A stretch of DNA of 64,000 nucleotides, taken from contig CM071842.1 of the NCBI GenBank assembly GCA_036507285.1, forward strand, positions 71,490,346-71,554,345. The letters run 5' to 3'. Both the position numbers and the translations under genes were made by a program. The DNA is from Trichosanthes cucumerina (taxonomy: Eukaryota; Streptophyta; Magnoliopsida; Cucurbitales; Cucurbitaceae). Position 1 is the first letter of the stretch; every line of letters starts with the position of its first letter. Positions 25,136-38,154 of this stretch are shown piece by piece. Under the pieces are notes generated by a model. The model saw only the letters and a program-made list of their open reading frames with translations. It had not been told where the DNA came from and did not search any database.

Positions 25136-25927
25136 TTTTGTTCTTTTTGTTTATACTCTCTATATCATTAAATTGTACTATAATCAAAGTGAGCTTAACT
25201 CAGCACGAATTGATATGTACTCAAAGGTTTGAATCTTTCCAGCTCCAAATATTACTAACTCAAAAGAAAAAAAACACTCTAAACTTAAAGAACTATTAGA
25301 ATGTTTACTGTAAATTTGAATAAATGTTGCATTCTTTACCTTAAATCTTGATAAGTAATGTAATCGTTACCTTAAATTTTAGTAAGTGAGTGGGGTGAAG
25401 GGAGCGTTCCAATAGGCTTTTGTGCGAAAGAACTCTTAGAAAAGTTAACCTCATAAGTGTTTAAAGAATGGTAAAACATACATCGGTATGAAATTGATGA
25501 AATTTTAAAGGAAAAAACGACGCCAATACTGATTTTGTTGAAATTTGTGAGTTTTAAAAGTGTTATTCACTAATCAACATTGTGCATTAATTAGACTTAA
25601 TAACTTCTTTGGTTGAAATTAGTAACTTTGGAGAGATTTGTACCCTCCTTTTTGTCAATATTAGGGTGTGAACCAGAATTCAATCTCATGAAATTAAAAT
25701 TTTAGGTTGAGAATTGACACATGTTGCCAAATCCAACGTAAAATTGTTTTTTCCCCCAATAAATCATTATGTTTTTTTTTTAAAAAAAGAATATCATGCC
25801 ACAATTCTCAAGTCTTAACCAATCAGCATGAATATTTTAAAATTGATGAAATTCATGTTTATGAACGTTTGAATTGTGACTTCAAGGCACATGATAAAGG
25901 ATTACAACATTTAAAATATCTAAAGAG

Positions 25928-26095
25928 TTGTTTGGAACGTTGAGTGAGTTATAATAACAGCGGATTATAATAGTATGTATGTTATTATAGTCTGTAAAAT
26001 ATATAATATTATTTAAAATGCAGAGTAGTATACTCTGTGTTTAGAAAAAAGAAAGATTTCATGAGTTATTATAACATGAGTTATAATAAGCAGGT
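25928..26095. mobile_element. TTATAATA-type MITE, copy 1
   Basis: Starts GTTGTTTGGAACGTTGAGTG with GAGTTATAATAACAG and ends with inverted ATGAGTTATTATAACATGAG. The same order of phrases (GTTGTTTGG, ATAATATTATTTAAA, TGTGTTT, AGTTATTATAAC) recurs at 26.5, 45.8 and 62.2-62.6 kb. About 170 bp, non-coding. Confidence 0.55.
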
Positions 26096-26498
26096 GCCAA
26101 ATAAGTACTCAATATATTAATAATAATTGTGTAAATATGTGGAGTAAAAGCAAAAGGCACCCATTACAGGTTTGGTATTTAAAAAAAAAGGTAGACAATG
26201 GTGGTCACATCTATGTCTGTATGAAAGGTTGTGGTTGGACCCCTCTCTCAATGATCAAGCATCTAGCTTTCACTAAATACAACAGTCAACCTCCTAACGC
26301 GCAGAGATAGAAATTTTAACAAAAGCATGTCTTAATTAGATTAGCTATGCTCAAGTCGAGCCAAAAAGGATAATATGTTTGAACATAAATAATGGTATTG
26401 GGTAGTTATTTTATTAAAATAAGTGATTAGAAGCACTTTGATCCCAAGTACTTTAGTTAAATGCTTAATTATTACTTTAGTGTTTGATTTTACCCTCG

Positions 26499-26680
26499 AG
26501 TTGTTTGGAGTGTTGAGTAAATTATATTAACATGGATTTTAATAGTTTAAGGATTATAATAGTCTATAGAGTTATGTAATTTGTGTTTACGATACAAAGT
26601 AATTTAGTATGAATTATAATAAACTATGTTTGGGATGCAAAGTATTTCACAAGTTATTATAACTAACGCCCTAAACCACC
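26499..26680. mobile_element. TTATAATA-type MITE, copy 2
   Basis: GAGTTGTTTGGAGTGTTGAG at 26499, then GGATTATAATAGTCTATAG, TGTTTGGGATGCAAAGTATT and the inverted end AGTTATTATAACTAACGCCC. It lies 0.4 kb downstream of the receptor-kinase stop codon. Confidence 0.55.
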
Positions 26681-27050
26681 CCAATTTTTCCAACAAGTTC
26701 TTGAGCTAAAATCACTCTGCTACAAGTGTTCTCTCACAAAATACTCCAATGCTTATGACTTTTTTGGAAGCACTTTTAAATCACTACATTTTGAACATGT
26801 TCAAAAGCACGAACAAGAAGGGGTAATTTTATAGAATCTGGCAAAAGATGTTGAACAAGTGGAGTAGTCTATGACAGCCCTTACAAAAATAAGCTGCTCA
26901 AAAATTTACAACTAGCTATCCAATTTCATTTCTTCTAAACAGATCCGTAATAACAGTTGCAAAATATGGGACATTGGCAAACTTTGACCCAAACTGCAAG
27001 CAAAAAGAATGCAAATTTGTTCCTTAAAAAATAATGTCTTTGTACAACAA

Positions 27051-30000
27051 CTACCTTGCAGTAGGTCGAGCGATGGATTCGTCAAACGACACGTAGTTTT
27101 CGTTTCCACACAAATCAAGAGATCCCATATTCATAGAATGGACTGAATTTCTAGAAATTTCATCAGAGTTACCTTCTCTACCAAGATGTTCCCTTTCAAT
27201 CAAGATTGAATCCTGTATCTCCTTGAGCACTTCAGATATGGATGGCCTCAGGTGCCCATGTGGTTGGACACACATCAATGCTTTCTCTGCGATTTTCCAC
27301 ATCGATTGAATGTCATACTCGTTGCGTAACGATGGATCAATGATCCCTTGAATGTCCCCGCTCTCGATGTGTAATTTTGCCTGCATTACAACGAACGTGT
27401 GCCGTTTACAATCTATTTCATGAATAAATTGTACATATGCAGATGTTAATCCATTAAATAGATTTTGCTACATTTGGATTGTGCACCATATTTCCTTCTC
27501 ATTAAAAGAACCTAAAGGAATCCAGACTCACCCACTGGACGATGTTGCGGCAATTAACACCAAAGTTTACGTTAGATATAGCTTCTTGACCCGATATCAA
27601 CTCGAGAAGAATAACGCCAAAGCTATATACATCACTCTTGTCTGTCAACTGCTGAGAGATATAATACCTGATAACAAAATAATGCAACAAAGAAAGCACG
27701 TTACAAGGATTCTTGGCAAACAAACTACAAAAGACCAGAAATACATTTGATTAAAAGGATCCAGGAGTTTGTAATATAGTATGTCGAGATGAATATATAT
27801 AGCCACGTAGTAAATTTACCTCAGGAAAAATATGTAAATTCTCAAGAAAGAGGAAGAGCTTACTCTGGATCCAAATATCCAACAGTTCCCCGGACTATGC
27901 TGGACACATGGGAGACGCCATCCACCGCAAGCTTTGAAAGACCAAAATCTGAAACCTTTGCTCTCATGTGCCTGTCAAGAAGAATATTACTGCTTTTCAA
28001 GTCCCTATGAATAATTGCTGGTATACACCCTGTGTGAAGGTATTCAATCCCTGAAGACATATCAAGCAGAATGCGTTGGGGAAAATATTCAAGGCGGATT
28101 CTTCCATGCACAAAGCAAAACAAGATGCACATAGCTTTTATCCAAACCTCTAGCAGCATCTTCAGCAATCTCGAGGCGCTTTACCCAACTGATAGTTTTT
28201 CCACGTGTTAATGGACCTGTACACAATTAAGAAGTTAGTTGGCTATCGAACTTGAATTGTTCTCTGCAAAAATAATGTGGATTCCGGGCTTACCATAAAG
28301 ATGTTCCTTGAGTGTTCCATTGTGCATGAACTCATAGACAAGCATACTTTTTTCTACTTCTTGACAATATCCAAGAAATTGTACAAGATTTCTGTGATGA
28401 ATCCTTGAGAGAAGAGTCACCTGCATAATCAATTGATCGTCCATCAGCCACAAATATCAATTTCTAGCGCCCTTAGGTTTTAACTAATACCAATCCACTC
28501 AATGCAACAAGATAAGAAAGGAAGAAGACACTATTTTGTTGCTTCTCGCACTAATTATTTGAAGACATGTTCAGAGTCGAAAAGTATTGATTATATTTGA
28601 TTTTTTTTTAGCAGTTCTACTCGAATGATTAGCTTACCCTTCTCCCTACACTTAACAGGCCAACAATATCTCCTAGTGTATGTAAGTTAAATGCGTGGCC
28701 ACATGCTTATGCTTCCATCTATACCTACAACACTACCCCTTCTAATGTATTAGAGTTAAGCATCCATCGATGCCTAGTGTGTCCCCTCTAAGAATATGGC
28801 CCGCATTTACTCTATTATCTACCCTCTCCTTCCAAGACGCAAGACCTGGTCCTGATCTCCACTGACTGGACCCTAATCGTAGTCATAACTTGAGTTTAAG
28901 CTCATTCACAAGATGGTCCTTGTACCATATTAGGGATAGTAGGCATTGATTCAACAAATATGTCATACTAACACCCTCTTCTTATTTAAGAGCTAAGATT
29001 CCCGTAGGGAATTATGTGATGAGCACCAATTAGCATATTGGCCGTTGAATTGGACATCGACTATTAGTCCACCGGTACCAAGCTAAAGCATCTCCAGTCA
29101 AGCTTAGGATCTTCAATTCCATCTTCCCCTCTTTGATAATGTGACTAACTATAAGAAACTGTTCTACCTGGGAAATCTCGATTCTGTCAGATTACAGCAA
29201 CTCCACCTTACTCACAAACGACTCCCCAGACTAACCTCTATCTTTGGTCCACTCATTTGATGACCAACTTTTCCTCTTTATACCTGATTGATTGGTTTAC
29301 CCTTCCTAGGAATGTTTTTGAGGAGAGGCGTTGTAATTTGTCTGAGTCCTCTTGCTTTTACAGTAGCTGATTCATCCCTTCTAGTAATGGGGTATGTTTT
29401 TCTCCAAGTTCATAACTTACTGCAATTTTCTGTTATCTCATCCAATAGCGAGTCTACTTCTGACTTCTCTATCTAAATTGATTAGAATTCAAGAAAGAAA
29501 TGATTCAATAGGGGAAAACACAAAATGGAAAAAAATTCAGAAGGATTGGTTTTCTCCCACACTTGAAAGTTTTCTAGCTTTTCCCAACAACAACCTACCC
29601 TCCCTTGGTTCCCTCTCTCATTCCTTACAGCACTAGTAGACCGCACTAAAAGTTCTCCCAAATGGTTGTACACAAATATTTAGCTTACCCTTCTCCCTAC
29701 ACTTAATAGCTCGTCAGCCACAAGACTCACGATTTAGTCAGCCCCACATGGTCCCCTCTATGCATATGTTTCTACCACATATTCACATATTCACATTATA
29801 TAAGAACGTCTAACGGAACCGGCCAACACAACCCATGCAGGCCATTAAAAGAAATCACAAAAAAAACCAATTCAAGTATCTACGAACAGCAAACAAGAGA
29901 GGGGTCCTTTGAACGAAACTTACTGAATTGAATAAATAATAAATTATACGAATATTACCTCATTTGTAAATTCTCGCTTTCCCTGGAAGGAATTACTAGT

Positions 30001-33000
30001 CAAGACTTTAACTGCGATTTCTTTTCCATCATTTAATTTCCCGTAGTATACAACACCAAAACCTCCAGACCCAATTTTTCTTTCAAAACCTCTCGTTGCT
30101 TCTTCAATTTCATTAACACTGAAGCAATGCGCGGTTTCCTTGGGGGCATCACCCTTTGAAGAGGCAAATCTTTGGACAGGCATGGATTCTTCAAGCAGAT
30201 CTGCTAAATTAAGTTTTTTAAAAATACTTAACCATGTTAACCATGTTAAATCAACATGTCTTGAAAGGGAAAAGTTTCTGTATGTACCTTGTTCACGATA
30301 CTTTTTTCTTCCTCTTTGCAAAAAGTAGCAAGATACCACAGTAGCCAAAAGCAGGACAAGAGCACCAATTACAGAACCCACAATGATATAAACGTGGTTC
30401 TTTTTCCCCCCTTCATGAAGATTAATGTTTCCAGAGTAGCTGTAAATGAATGAGAGCACATAGTGAAGGCAAGTATATAGAATAAGGAACTTGCTCAAAA
30501 AATAAAATAGGTGGAGGTTATACAAACTGTAACCAGGAGTTTGGCAAAACAAAAATTATTTTAAAAAAGACAATCCATTTCGGACAAAAACCTGCTTGCT
30601 TGCAGCAGTCATCCAAGGGTTTTTTAGGTAGGGTCGAAGTTTTTTTTCCTTTAAAAAATCACTTTTATGATTATTTTACCTAGCATTGGCCCACAGTTCT
30701 AAGGCTTTGCATAAATAACTACGATCAGATATTGCATATTAGGAATGATTTACTATCTGAAACAAGAAAAAATTCATAAATGAATGTTAATCCATCTCAG
30801 ATATTCTAGTATTTCCATCAAAAACTTCGCAGCATTACCTACAAGAATTCACCGCCCAAAAAAAAAAATTCAAAGTTCAGGATAATTTAAGATGATCAGG
30901 AAGAAAAACCTGTTGCAGGTAGGTAGAATCTCTTTTCAAGGAAAGCAATTGGTTTCAAATATTTAGCACAATGAAATAAATCTATAGACCAAGTATTGAA
31001 ACCGATACTCACACTAAAACTAGGTTTTTATTGAGAAGTCCGGAAGGCACTGTTCCAGATAACATGTTATTCTGTACATACCTACAACCATCAGATACAT
31101 GAACTATATTAGACACCTCACTTGGAACCTATAAATCTAAACTCTGTCAAATACTACATTAAGACAATTCAAATATATAGCAAAAAAAAAAAAAAAAAAA
31201 GCATCCTTGACATTTGTATCAATATTCATTCTGGATTACAAAATGTAATACCATTATCCATGATACTTACAGCTCTCGTAAACTTGGAAGGTTTACTAAA
31301 GAGGAAGGCAACTCTCCGGTCAACTGGTTGTTCTCAAGATGGCTAAAAAAGCAAAGATCTTAGTCAGCTTAAAAACCTTCAACAGAATATGATAGAAATG
31401 AATTCATTCGAGATTACAGGATTTTCAAGTCCACGCAGCCAGTAAAATCGGGTATAGGACCAACAAATGAATTTCCATCAAGCCACCTGCATGCAGGCCA
31501 CAGACAGATGATGAGGCCAAAATAGGCACCAAGCTTAAATGGAAGTAGAATGGAAAAAAGACAATTGAACAACCAAGGAAAAATTACATGCAAAATGGAA
31601 CTTACAATTCAACTAAACCGCTCAACTTTGCAAGGTCTGTAGGGATGTTCCCCGTCAAATTCTTTTTGGACAATGAACTAACAAGCGCCAAAGGTAGATA
31701 GAGTAACTAGAATGATCAAATATAGGTAAACATAAATAGACTTGAAAATGGCAGAAATAGCAAGAACTTTTACATCTTAACTATTCTTGGCTGTGGATCA
31801 GAGTTGCATTGCAACCATGACCAAGGAACTGGCATGCATGGATCACCACCTTCATCCCAATCTGAAGATGAGAATTTTGAAATCACACTAGCAACAACTG
31901 CTTCTGAAGTCCACATGTTCAAATATCAAACATAATAGATCAGCAAAGATAAAAACATTATAGGAAGTAAATATATAACATTCAAGATTTCAAAATCAAT
32001 TTGAATTTAGGATTACCATCTAGAGAACCATCACTTTTTTCGAGATACTTGTTAATCTCCATAGCATTTAACAGAGGTCCCAACACAGAATCTGATGTTT
32101 TCCCAAACTTAAAAGATAATACAAAAGGGAAGGTTATGTTGGTAAAACCAGGCTCATAAAGCCGATATTGTCCTTGAGCATTTTCTTCAATGTTGACTAC
32201 AGCTTTGCTGATTTCAGGCATGCCGGGAAGTACGAGCCTGAATTTTCTCGTATCAGTTGGGCCCAAGTCTTCAATTTCTGCAAAGTAGGTGACTGCCCAT
32301 CCAAATGCAGGAAAACCATCCAAATTCAACCGGTAAGTTAATGAACCATTTCGGCCAACTACAGCAGTCTGCATAACTTTTTGGGGTGGTCTTTCATCTC
32401 TATCTACATCTATTGGCATTTTAGTGGAAACTTTTTCAGTACCAGCAGCAACATCAACAAGGTAATTTGCTTTTCTCACAGAATCAGACTCCCATATCCG
32501 ATCAAATGGATCATCAGGATACCTGCCATGATGGTTTTCATATTATTTATACAATTTTTTTTAAAAAAAATCTTAATCTAAATATTCAAAAGCATTATCA
32601 CAGTAGATGCCCCTACGAAGATTGGTAAAAAAAAAATCCAGTTACTTATTGCATTATTTATTTACTGTTGGCTGCTCGTGGAATGATTCCTGTGTTTATA
32701 TGATTATATGAGAAAACAATGATACTCTTAGTGCTGACTGACCTTACTGGAGCTTCAGAATCTGCTCCAAAGTTTATCCTTGCTGAGACACTTAGGTAAA
32801 ATTGATCCTCAAATTCAGTATAGTAGGTAGAGCCATTAAATTGTCGAAGCTCAAGCGTGGATATGAATGGCTGCCCAGTTGTAGCATTTGACAAACAAAC
32901 ACTCACGGTAGAAGTTGAAGCCAGAAATATGAGCTCTCGAACCTCTATAGTGCTGGCGTCAGATATGACAATTGTTGCCCAGTGAGTTGCCCCAAGGGAA

Positions 33001-34124
33001 ATGTCAAATTTTGGATACACGTTGTTGTTGTCGAAGTTACCATACAAAAATGTTGCTCTGAGAAGGTAACGTGTTCTACTAGTGACATTGAGAGAGTAAC
33101 AGTACTTCCTGGAATCAGCAGGGAAGTGTCTTAAGGTCCTGTATTGCTTCCTTGTCTCATTTGCAACAGAAATGTTAATTGCTTCGCCAAAACGAACTTG
33201 GGTATCTGGAACCCACTCCAGACCAATATCATCAGTGAAACTTTCTTGACCTCCACAGTCCAAACTTACAAAACCTAATCCACAATATACAAAATACTTT
33301 AGCTTCTTACTAAATACTCAACATTTGATTTAACGATCTGCATATTTCAAATTGAGAATTAACATGCTAAGAAATGCTATTTGGCAAGCTTCATAAATCA
33401 ACAACCAAATAAAAATGATGAAGAAATTCTAAGCAATTGTAACAGAAACGTTCAAAGGGAACTTGGCAAGCTTAATAAACCGACGACCAAATAAAAAAGA
33501 TGATGAAATTCTTAAATATTGTAACAGAAATGCTCAAAGGGAAGGAGGAACAATTAAAAATCGCCTCAACATTAAATATTAATAAACCATGGGGTACAAA
33601 TTATCTAGTTAGTCAACAACAAGTCCAAAACATAAAGATCACAATATCTCCCACAATACTGTGCGTAAATATTATCACGCTCTTTCCGTAATTGGATGTA
33701 TTCTTCTGGATTCGTTCAGTCAAAGTTCAAGAATGGAAGACGTCAGTCGTCATCTAAAACCAAAGTTTAGGTAAGGATGACGACAGCGATTGAATCCAAA
33801 ACATCCAACATTCATTCTTCAGAGAGAACAAGCCAGAATCTAACAAACACTGCAACAGTGATTGAGCATCCCGGAAAGAGCGAAAACTGAAGACTCGGAG
33901 ATAACGCCATATAAAACTTGACAAAAACACAGAAACCAACAGTTGCATAGCTCGATAAACCTCAAGACATAAAAGTTACAGTCGAAAACGAGTATAGAGT
34001 GCAACAGAGCATGGATAATCACTGTAGAAAGTCGAATAACAGAGATGAAGAAAATACCTGGCATCTGAGCAAAGGAGACATCCAGAAAAAGGAGAAGAAA
34101 CAGAAGCAGAAGCTTAGTCTCCAT
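27051..34124 (-). CDS. Malectin-like / LRR receptor-like Ser/Thr kinase (At2g37050 type), 15 coding exons
   Basis: Plasma-membrane receptor kinase; the ligand is unknown. Exons: 34124-34058, 33274-32743, 32522-32017, 31900-31774, 31677-31606, 31486-31418, 31342-31271, 31081-31013, 30439-30288, 30203-29959, 28420-28294, 28216-28148, 28050-27864, 27667-27532, 27380-27051; all phases agree, 919 aa. Signal peptide at 1-20 (METKLLLLFLLLFLDVSFAQ); malectin-like domain about 25-365 with DCGG and LRHFPADSRKYCY; WSWLQC cap, then LRRs about 410-505 with one repeat per 69-72-nt exon; membrane helix 521-544. In the kinase the glycine loop is GSGGFG (600-605), Lys 621, HRD Asp 719 and DFG Asp 737, so it is an active RD kinase. 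Residue-level similarity to At2g37050 is high throughout. The largest intron (28421-29958) holds non-coding repeats. Confidence 0.95.
28421..29958. other. Large receptor-kinase intron with a ~1-kb direct-repeat-flanked block
   Basis: TTAGCTTACCCTTCTCCCTA (part of a 27-base match) appears at 28632 and again at about 29679, and a weaker pair (GTCCCCTCTA with nearby CCGCATT / CCACAT) follows each. The enclosed ~1.05 kb has no kinase coding sequence and no domain I recognise. It may be an insertion flanked by LTR-like ends, or a tandem duplication whose spacer has diverged. Confidence 0.45.
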
Positions 34125-34396
34125 TTTTTCCGAGCGTGAAGAAAAAATTTGAAAGGTCAGAATTCAGTCATTGTTGAAGCCATGATAGCCATTTGAGAGC
34201 TTAATTGCAGAAGGGCAAGAAACAGCTCCACAGAGAGTAAAGTGAGCATGAAAGAACTATCCATGGGTATTATAAATTCCTTCTTCTATTCAATAATCAA
34301 TCAAGAAATGGAATAAGTGAAAAAGAGAGAGAAAGGAGAGAGATTGGACCGAGTCGAACGAGCACTTTCTCTCTCCTGCAAACTCCGCTGATTCTG

Positions 34397-34397
<1 letters not shown>

Positions 34398-34444
<47 letters not shown>
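34398..34444. repeat. (TA)n microsatellite, 47 bp, upstream of the receptor kinase
   Basis: Uninterrupted alternating TA from 34398 to 34444, about 275 bp upstream of the start codon at 34124, so within or next to the promoter. Length is likely to vary between individuals. Confidence 0.95.
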
Positions 34445-34447
<3 letters not shown>

Positions 34448-34784
34448 GAGTGTTAATAAAATCCTAGATTAAATAGATATATGATATATAAAAATGGACA
34501 ATATTATTTTATTGTGGAGATTGAAGTTCGTTATTTTTATTTTTGAAGTAGAACAAAATTTTAGATTGGGATAAACAAGTAATAACTTTATCAAGTTGTT
34601 GGTAGAGGGCATAATTAGTTATTGAATCGCAACTTTAACTCATGTATTTATATTTTTAAAATTAACAACGATTTGAATCACTCCTCATTTAAAAATAAAA
34701 GTGTTAATATTGTAATCATTTTAATATTTGGATTTAATTTTGCAAACTCCATTAATTTTTAATTTATTTTTTATGAATTTATTT

Positions 34785-34923
34785 CTTAAATCACCAATCA
34801 AACTAAAAGTCACTTGTGAGTAAGTGATTTTGCAGGAGCTTGAACACAAGATCTCCTGGATAACCTGCTCTGATACCATCTTAAATCACCAATCAAACTA
34901 AAAACTTAAGTTGAGAGTTTTAG
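34785..34923. mobile_element. TRIM-like repeat with inverted primer-site motif, split by a MITE
   Basis: CTTAAATCACCAATCAAACT occurs at 34785 and 34880, and GCTCTGATACCA (complement of TGGTATCAGAGC) lies at 34867-34878. The sequence continues beyond the MITE as GAGGTAAATTTAATTATATC (35467 onward). The relative at 52434-52505 shows these two halves as one continuous sequence. Confidence 0.5.
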
Positions 34924-35461
34924 TAGAGATGTCAATTTTCCCACGGGGGCGGAGAATCCCCGTTTAGGCGGAGAACGGGGAGGGAGTGGAGATGAAATTT
35001 TCCCCATTGGCTAAACGGGAGTAAGGATGAAATTTTTCCCGTTGGCTAACTAACCCCGACCCCGTCTCCGCTCCGCTCCCCGTCCCCACCCCGATTAATA
35101 TATTTAATTTTAAATATATATATTTGTATAGATCTCATAAATCATAAATCTAAAGTTTTATTAAATATCATTTTATTTTTTCTATAAAAAAAATGAAAAA
35201 TGCCTCTTAACTAGAAATATCTAAAAAATAATTAACCATTTAAATACAACTTTTCAAAAAAAAAAAAATAGTCAATAAAATTTAAAAAAAATAAAATTCT
35301 AAACGGGGAACCCAATCCCCGCGAATTTCCCGCGTGAAATCCCTGCCCTGTTCCCCGTGAAATTAAATGGAGAATTTCGCAGGGACGGGGAATGAAATGG
35401 GAGGCGAGGACGGGGACGGGGAGCCATTCTCCGACTCCGTCCCTCCCTATGGACATCCCTA
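34924..35461. mobile_element. hAT-like MITE with GC-rich ends (538 bp)
   Basis: The left end TAGAGATGTCAATTTTCCC and the right end (inverted: TAGGGATGTCCATAGGGAG) form imperfect terminal repeats. They are followed by strikingly GC-rich subterminal blocks (CGGGGACGGGGA words) around an AT-rich core. The flanks AGTTTTAG and AATTTGAG match at 6 of 8 positions, as expected for an aged 8-bp hAT target duplication. No transposase is encoded. Confidence 0.65.
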
Positions 35462-36429
35462 AATTTGAGGTAAATTTAATTATATCAACATAGTCTAACA
35501 TTATTAAATCTTACAAATTATCTCTATCATTAACATATTGGAGGTATAATATGTGTTTCTATCTATGGTCATGTGTTCTCTATATATTTACACCATAGTA
35601 GTTTGACATAATATCTATATTAAAATTTAGATTTGAGTATAAGAAGATTGCAAATGGTAAAAAATGGGATTTAAAGATGATTAATGAGATTTAACCCAAT
35701 CATATAAGATAAAATTTAAATTAAATTCAAATTATAAATATTGAAGTCCCGTTTAATAACAATTTCATTTTTTTATTTTACATTTTTTAAAATCAAACTT
35801 GGTTACTCACAATTATTTATTATGGTTTTTACCTCTCTCTAAAAAAAGTTAATTTTTAGCCCAACTGAAAAAAAAAGAAAATAAAATAAAACCATTTGTT
35901 TTTAATCTTCGACACTAGGCCTCCATTTTGAAAACATTTTTTTAAAACAAAATTTGAATAAATTACGACAGAAAACTTATATAAATAGAAATAATATTTA
36001 CAAGTTTAATTTAAAAAAGTAAAACTAAATAATTATTAATTTTGTTAATCATAGTAATTAATTTAAAATTAATTTCACCACAAGAATAAACTTAGAATTA
36101 ATTATTTATTTAATTAAGTTTTCTTTAAAAAAATTTAAAGGTTACTTTTTTTCCTCATAATTATTTATTAACAGTTTTCACCTCCTTTTAAAAAAATAAT
36201 AATTTTTAGACTAATTCAAAAAAACAAAAACAAAACTTTATTTATTGTTTTTATAATCTTCAAAAGTAGCCTTCAATCTGAAAACACTTGTTTTGTACCA
36301 AATCTGAAAATAACAAAATAAAGAAGTACATAAAATAATATTTATAAGTTTAATTTTTTAAAAACAATTAAAACTAAATAATTATTAATTTTTTGATCCT
36401 ATGAATTAATATGGGAGTGAGTCCATTCA

Positions 36430-36722
36430 AACCAATAAAAACTAAATTTGTAATTTAACTTTTTTTTTAAAACAAAGCAATATCACACCCGTCTCAATAC
36501 TAAGAGGAATAATGTCCTTTGGAAAGTACTCATTCCCGATCCGAATGTCTCTTAAAAATGATGCCAAAACTATAAGAGCACCAGCTGCTAACAAAAAAAT
36601 AATAGGCCTAAACTATTTAATAAATATAAAGATATCATCAATGGCAAAAGAAATTTCAAAAAAATCAGAAGTGACTCTATCCAAAAATAAATGACGTGCG
36701 AATCGTTTTCCACGATCAAAAC
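36430..36722 (-). pseudogene. Orphan protein-like frame with one in-frame stop
   Basis: Read on the minus strand from about 36722, a single frame gives GKRFARHLFLDRVTSDFFEI, then a hydrophobic run, a TAG at 36615-36613, then FLLAAGALIVLASFLRDIRI and GNEYFPKDIIPLSIETGVIL. The mix of charged words and a membrane-like helix is unlike the simple translations of nearby AT-rich DNA. I do not recognise the family. A decayed exon or organelle-derived or processed fragment is the best guess. Confidence 0.35.
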
Positions 36723-37990
36723 TTGAAATTAATTTTTCACTGAATTTAATTATTTAATTTACCTTTTATTTTGATGAGATCGGGATGCGTGGGACCCGAC
36801 AAAAAGTGGGATACAAAAGCTGAACTATTGCCAAACAACGAGGTACGGTAGATCGTACACGTGGACGAAGGAGATTTACCAATCGGAAATGGACCCACCA
36901 CTAGTTGCATCCGCGTCACAATGTATCTAACTTAAACTGGAAAGCGTAAAAATAAAATAGTCAATGAATACTAATCAGAATATAATTAAAAAAGATAATT
37001 ATGATTAAATTGATGATTGTTAATTAGTAATTAGCCGTCAGAAGAATAAAGATGAACGGAAGAGCAAATTTCAGCTCACATTAACGAAGAAAAAGAGTAC
37101 TGTGCACGTGTTATTGATTTGAAAAAGTTATTCAATAAATTATATGTAACTGTATAATAGCATTATACAGAGTGGCGGATCCATAACATAACATTAAATT
37201 AGGTGAGACTTGAGTTCGTATAAAAATTATTTTGAACGCATTAATATTAATTGTATATAATCTCATTTTATTTTTTATGGTTGACTGAAATTAAAAAATT
37301 GGACTTTGAAAGTATAGGGACTAAAATAAAACAAACCACAAAATAAATGGATTAATATGAAATCTTAGTATAATAGTTTATAGATTTTGATATAAGAATT
37401 ATGATTAAATTTTTTACGTAAGTATGTGAGAAAAAATTGCAAATAATAAAAAAAAATTCATAAGAATTCATAAAATCATATTTTTTTTATGTAAGTAACT
37501 TTTAGAAATAATTTTCTAAAAATAAAAAATATTTGCTTTCATTTTTATTTATATTTGATACTAAGAAGAAAAATACATTCTTAAAAGATAAATAATTTTA
37601 AGAATAGATTACAACAAAAAAACGAGTGCATAACTCAACTAGCAAATCGAATACTCTCAATCCTTATTGTACATAAAAAATAAAAACTATGATATATTTT
37701 TTTAATTAGACATATTTAAATGGGAATTGAACCTAGGCATGCAGAAAAAAAAGAGGGAAAATCAGAGGGGCCTTGTCACTGGGCTAAGATAAAATTATAA
37801 AATAAATGTAGCATTTTATATACACAAACTAAACATCACAGAAGTTGAGGGGGCTCAAGCAGGGGGACAGTTCCTAAATCCGCCCCTGATTATACATAAA
37901 GTAAATAATATTATATGTTATATAATAATTACAGGATATAAATTTAAACTATTTTCTCTTCATCTAATAATGTGAAACCGCGCCAAAAAA

Positions 37991-38055
37991 AACATAGCTC
38001 AATTGACATCAAATAAGACTTATGACAAAAAGGTTATGGGTTCGAATCTCTAAAC
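37991..38055 (+). mobile_element. tRNA-derived SINE-like piece
   Basis: A-box-like TAGCTCAATTG at 37995-38005 and B-box-like GGTTCGAATCT at 38039-38049, the spacing of RNA polymerase III internal promoters. The preceding base content and lack of cloverleaf stems argue against a functional tRNA gene. Confidence 0.5.
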
Positions 38056-38154
38056 CATCAATTGTTGACGTACTAAAAAAAATAATGTGAAACGACTAGT
38101 TATATTGTGGCAAACTCACTAAATATTTGTTCATAATTTAGGTTTGGGTTTAGA

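Larger units (their letters stand above)
21050..26900. other. Gene-poor intergenic region between NFYB8 and the receptor kinase
   Basis: Both strands were read without finding a conserved coding frame. It contains tandem duplications (21441, 22340, 22908, 25020), an LTR-retroelement-like remnant near 24.6-24.96 kb and two TTATAATA-type MITEs at 25.9 and 26.5 kb. The remainder is very AT-rich. Confidence 0.6.

Noticed and set aside
28670..29650. Coding frames of 62-80 codons in the large receptor-kinase intron
   Set aside because: They lie in a spliced-out block and resemble no known protein or transposase; composition is low-complexity.
34924..35461. 89-codon frame at 35232-35501 as a gene
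   Set aside because: It is the translation of the GC-rich subterminal part of a MITE.
37991..38055. Functional tRNA gene
   Set aside because: A and B boxes are present but acceptor, D and anticodon stems cannot be paired; SINE-like remnant preferred.
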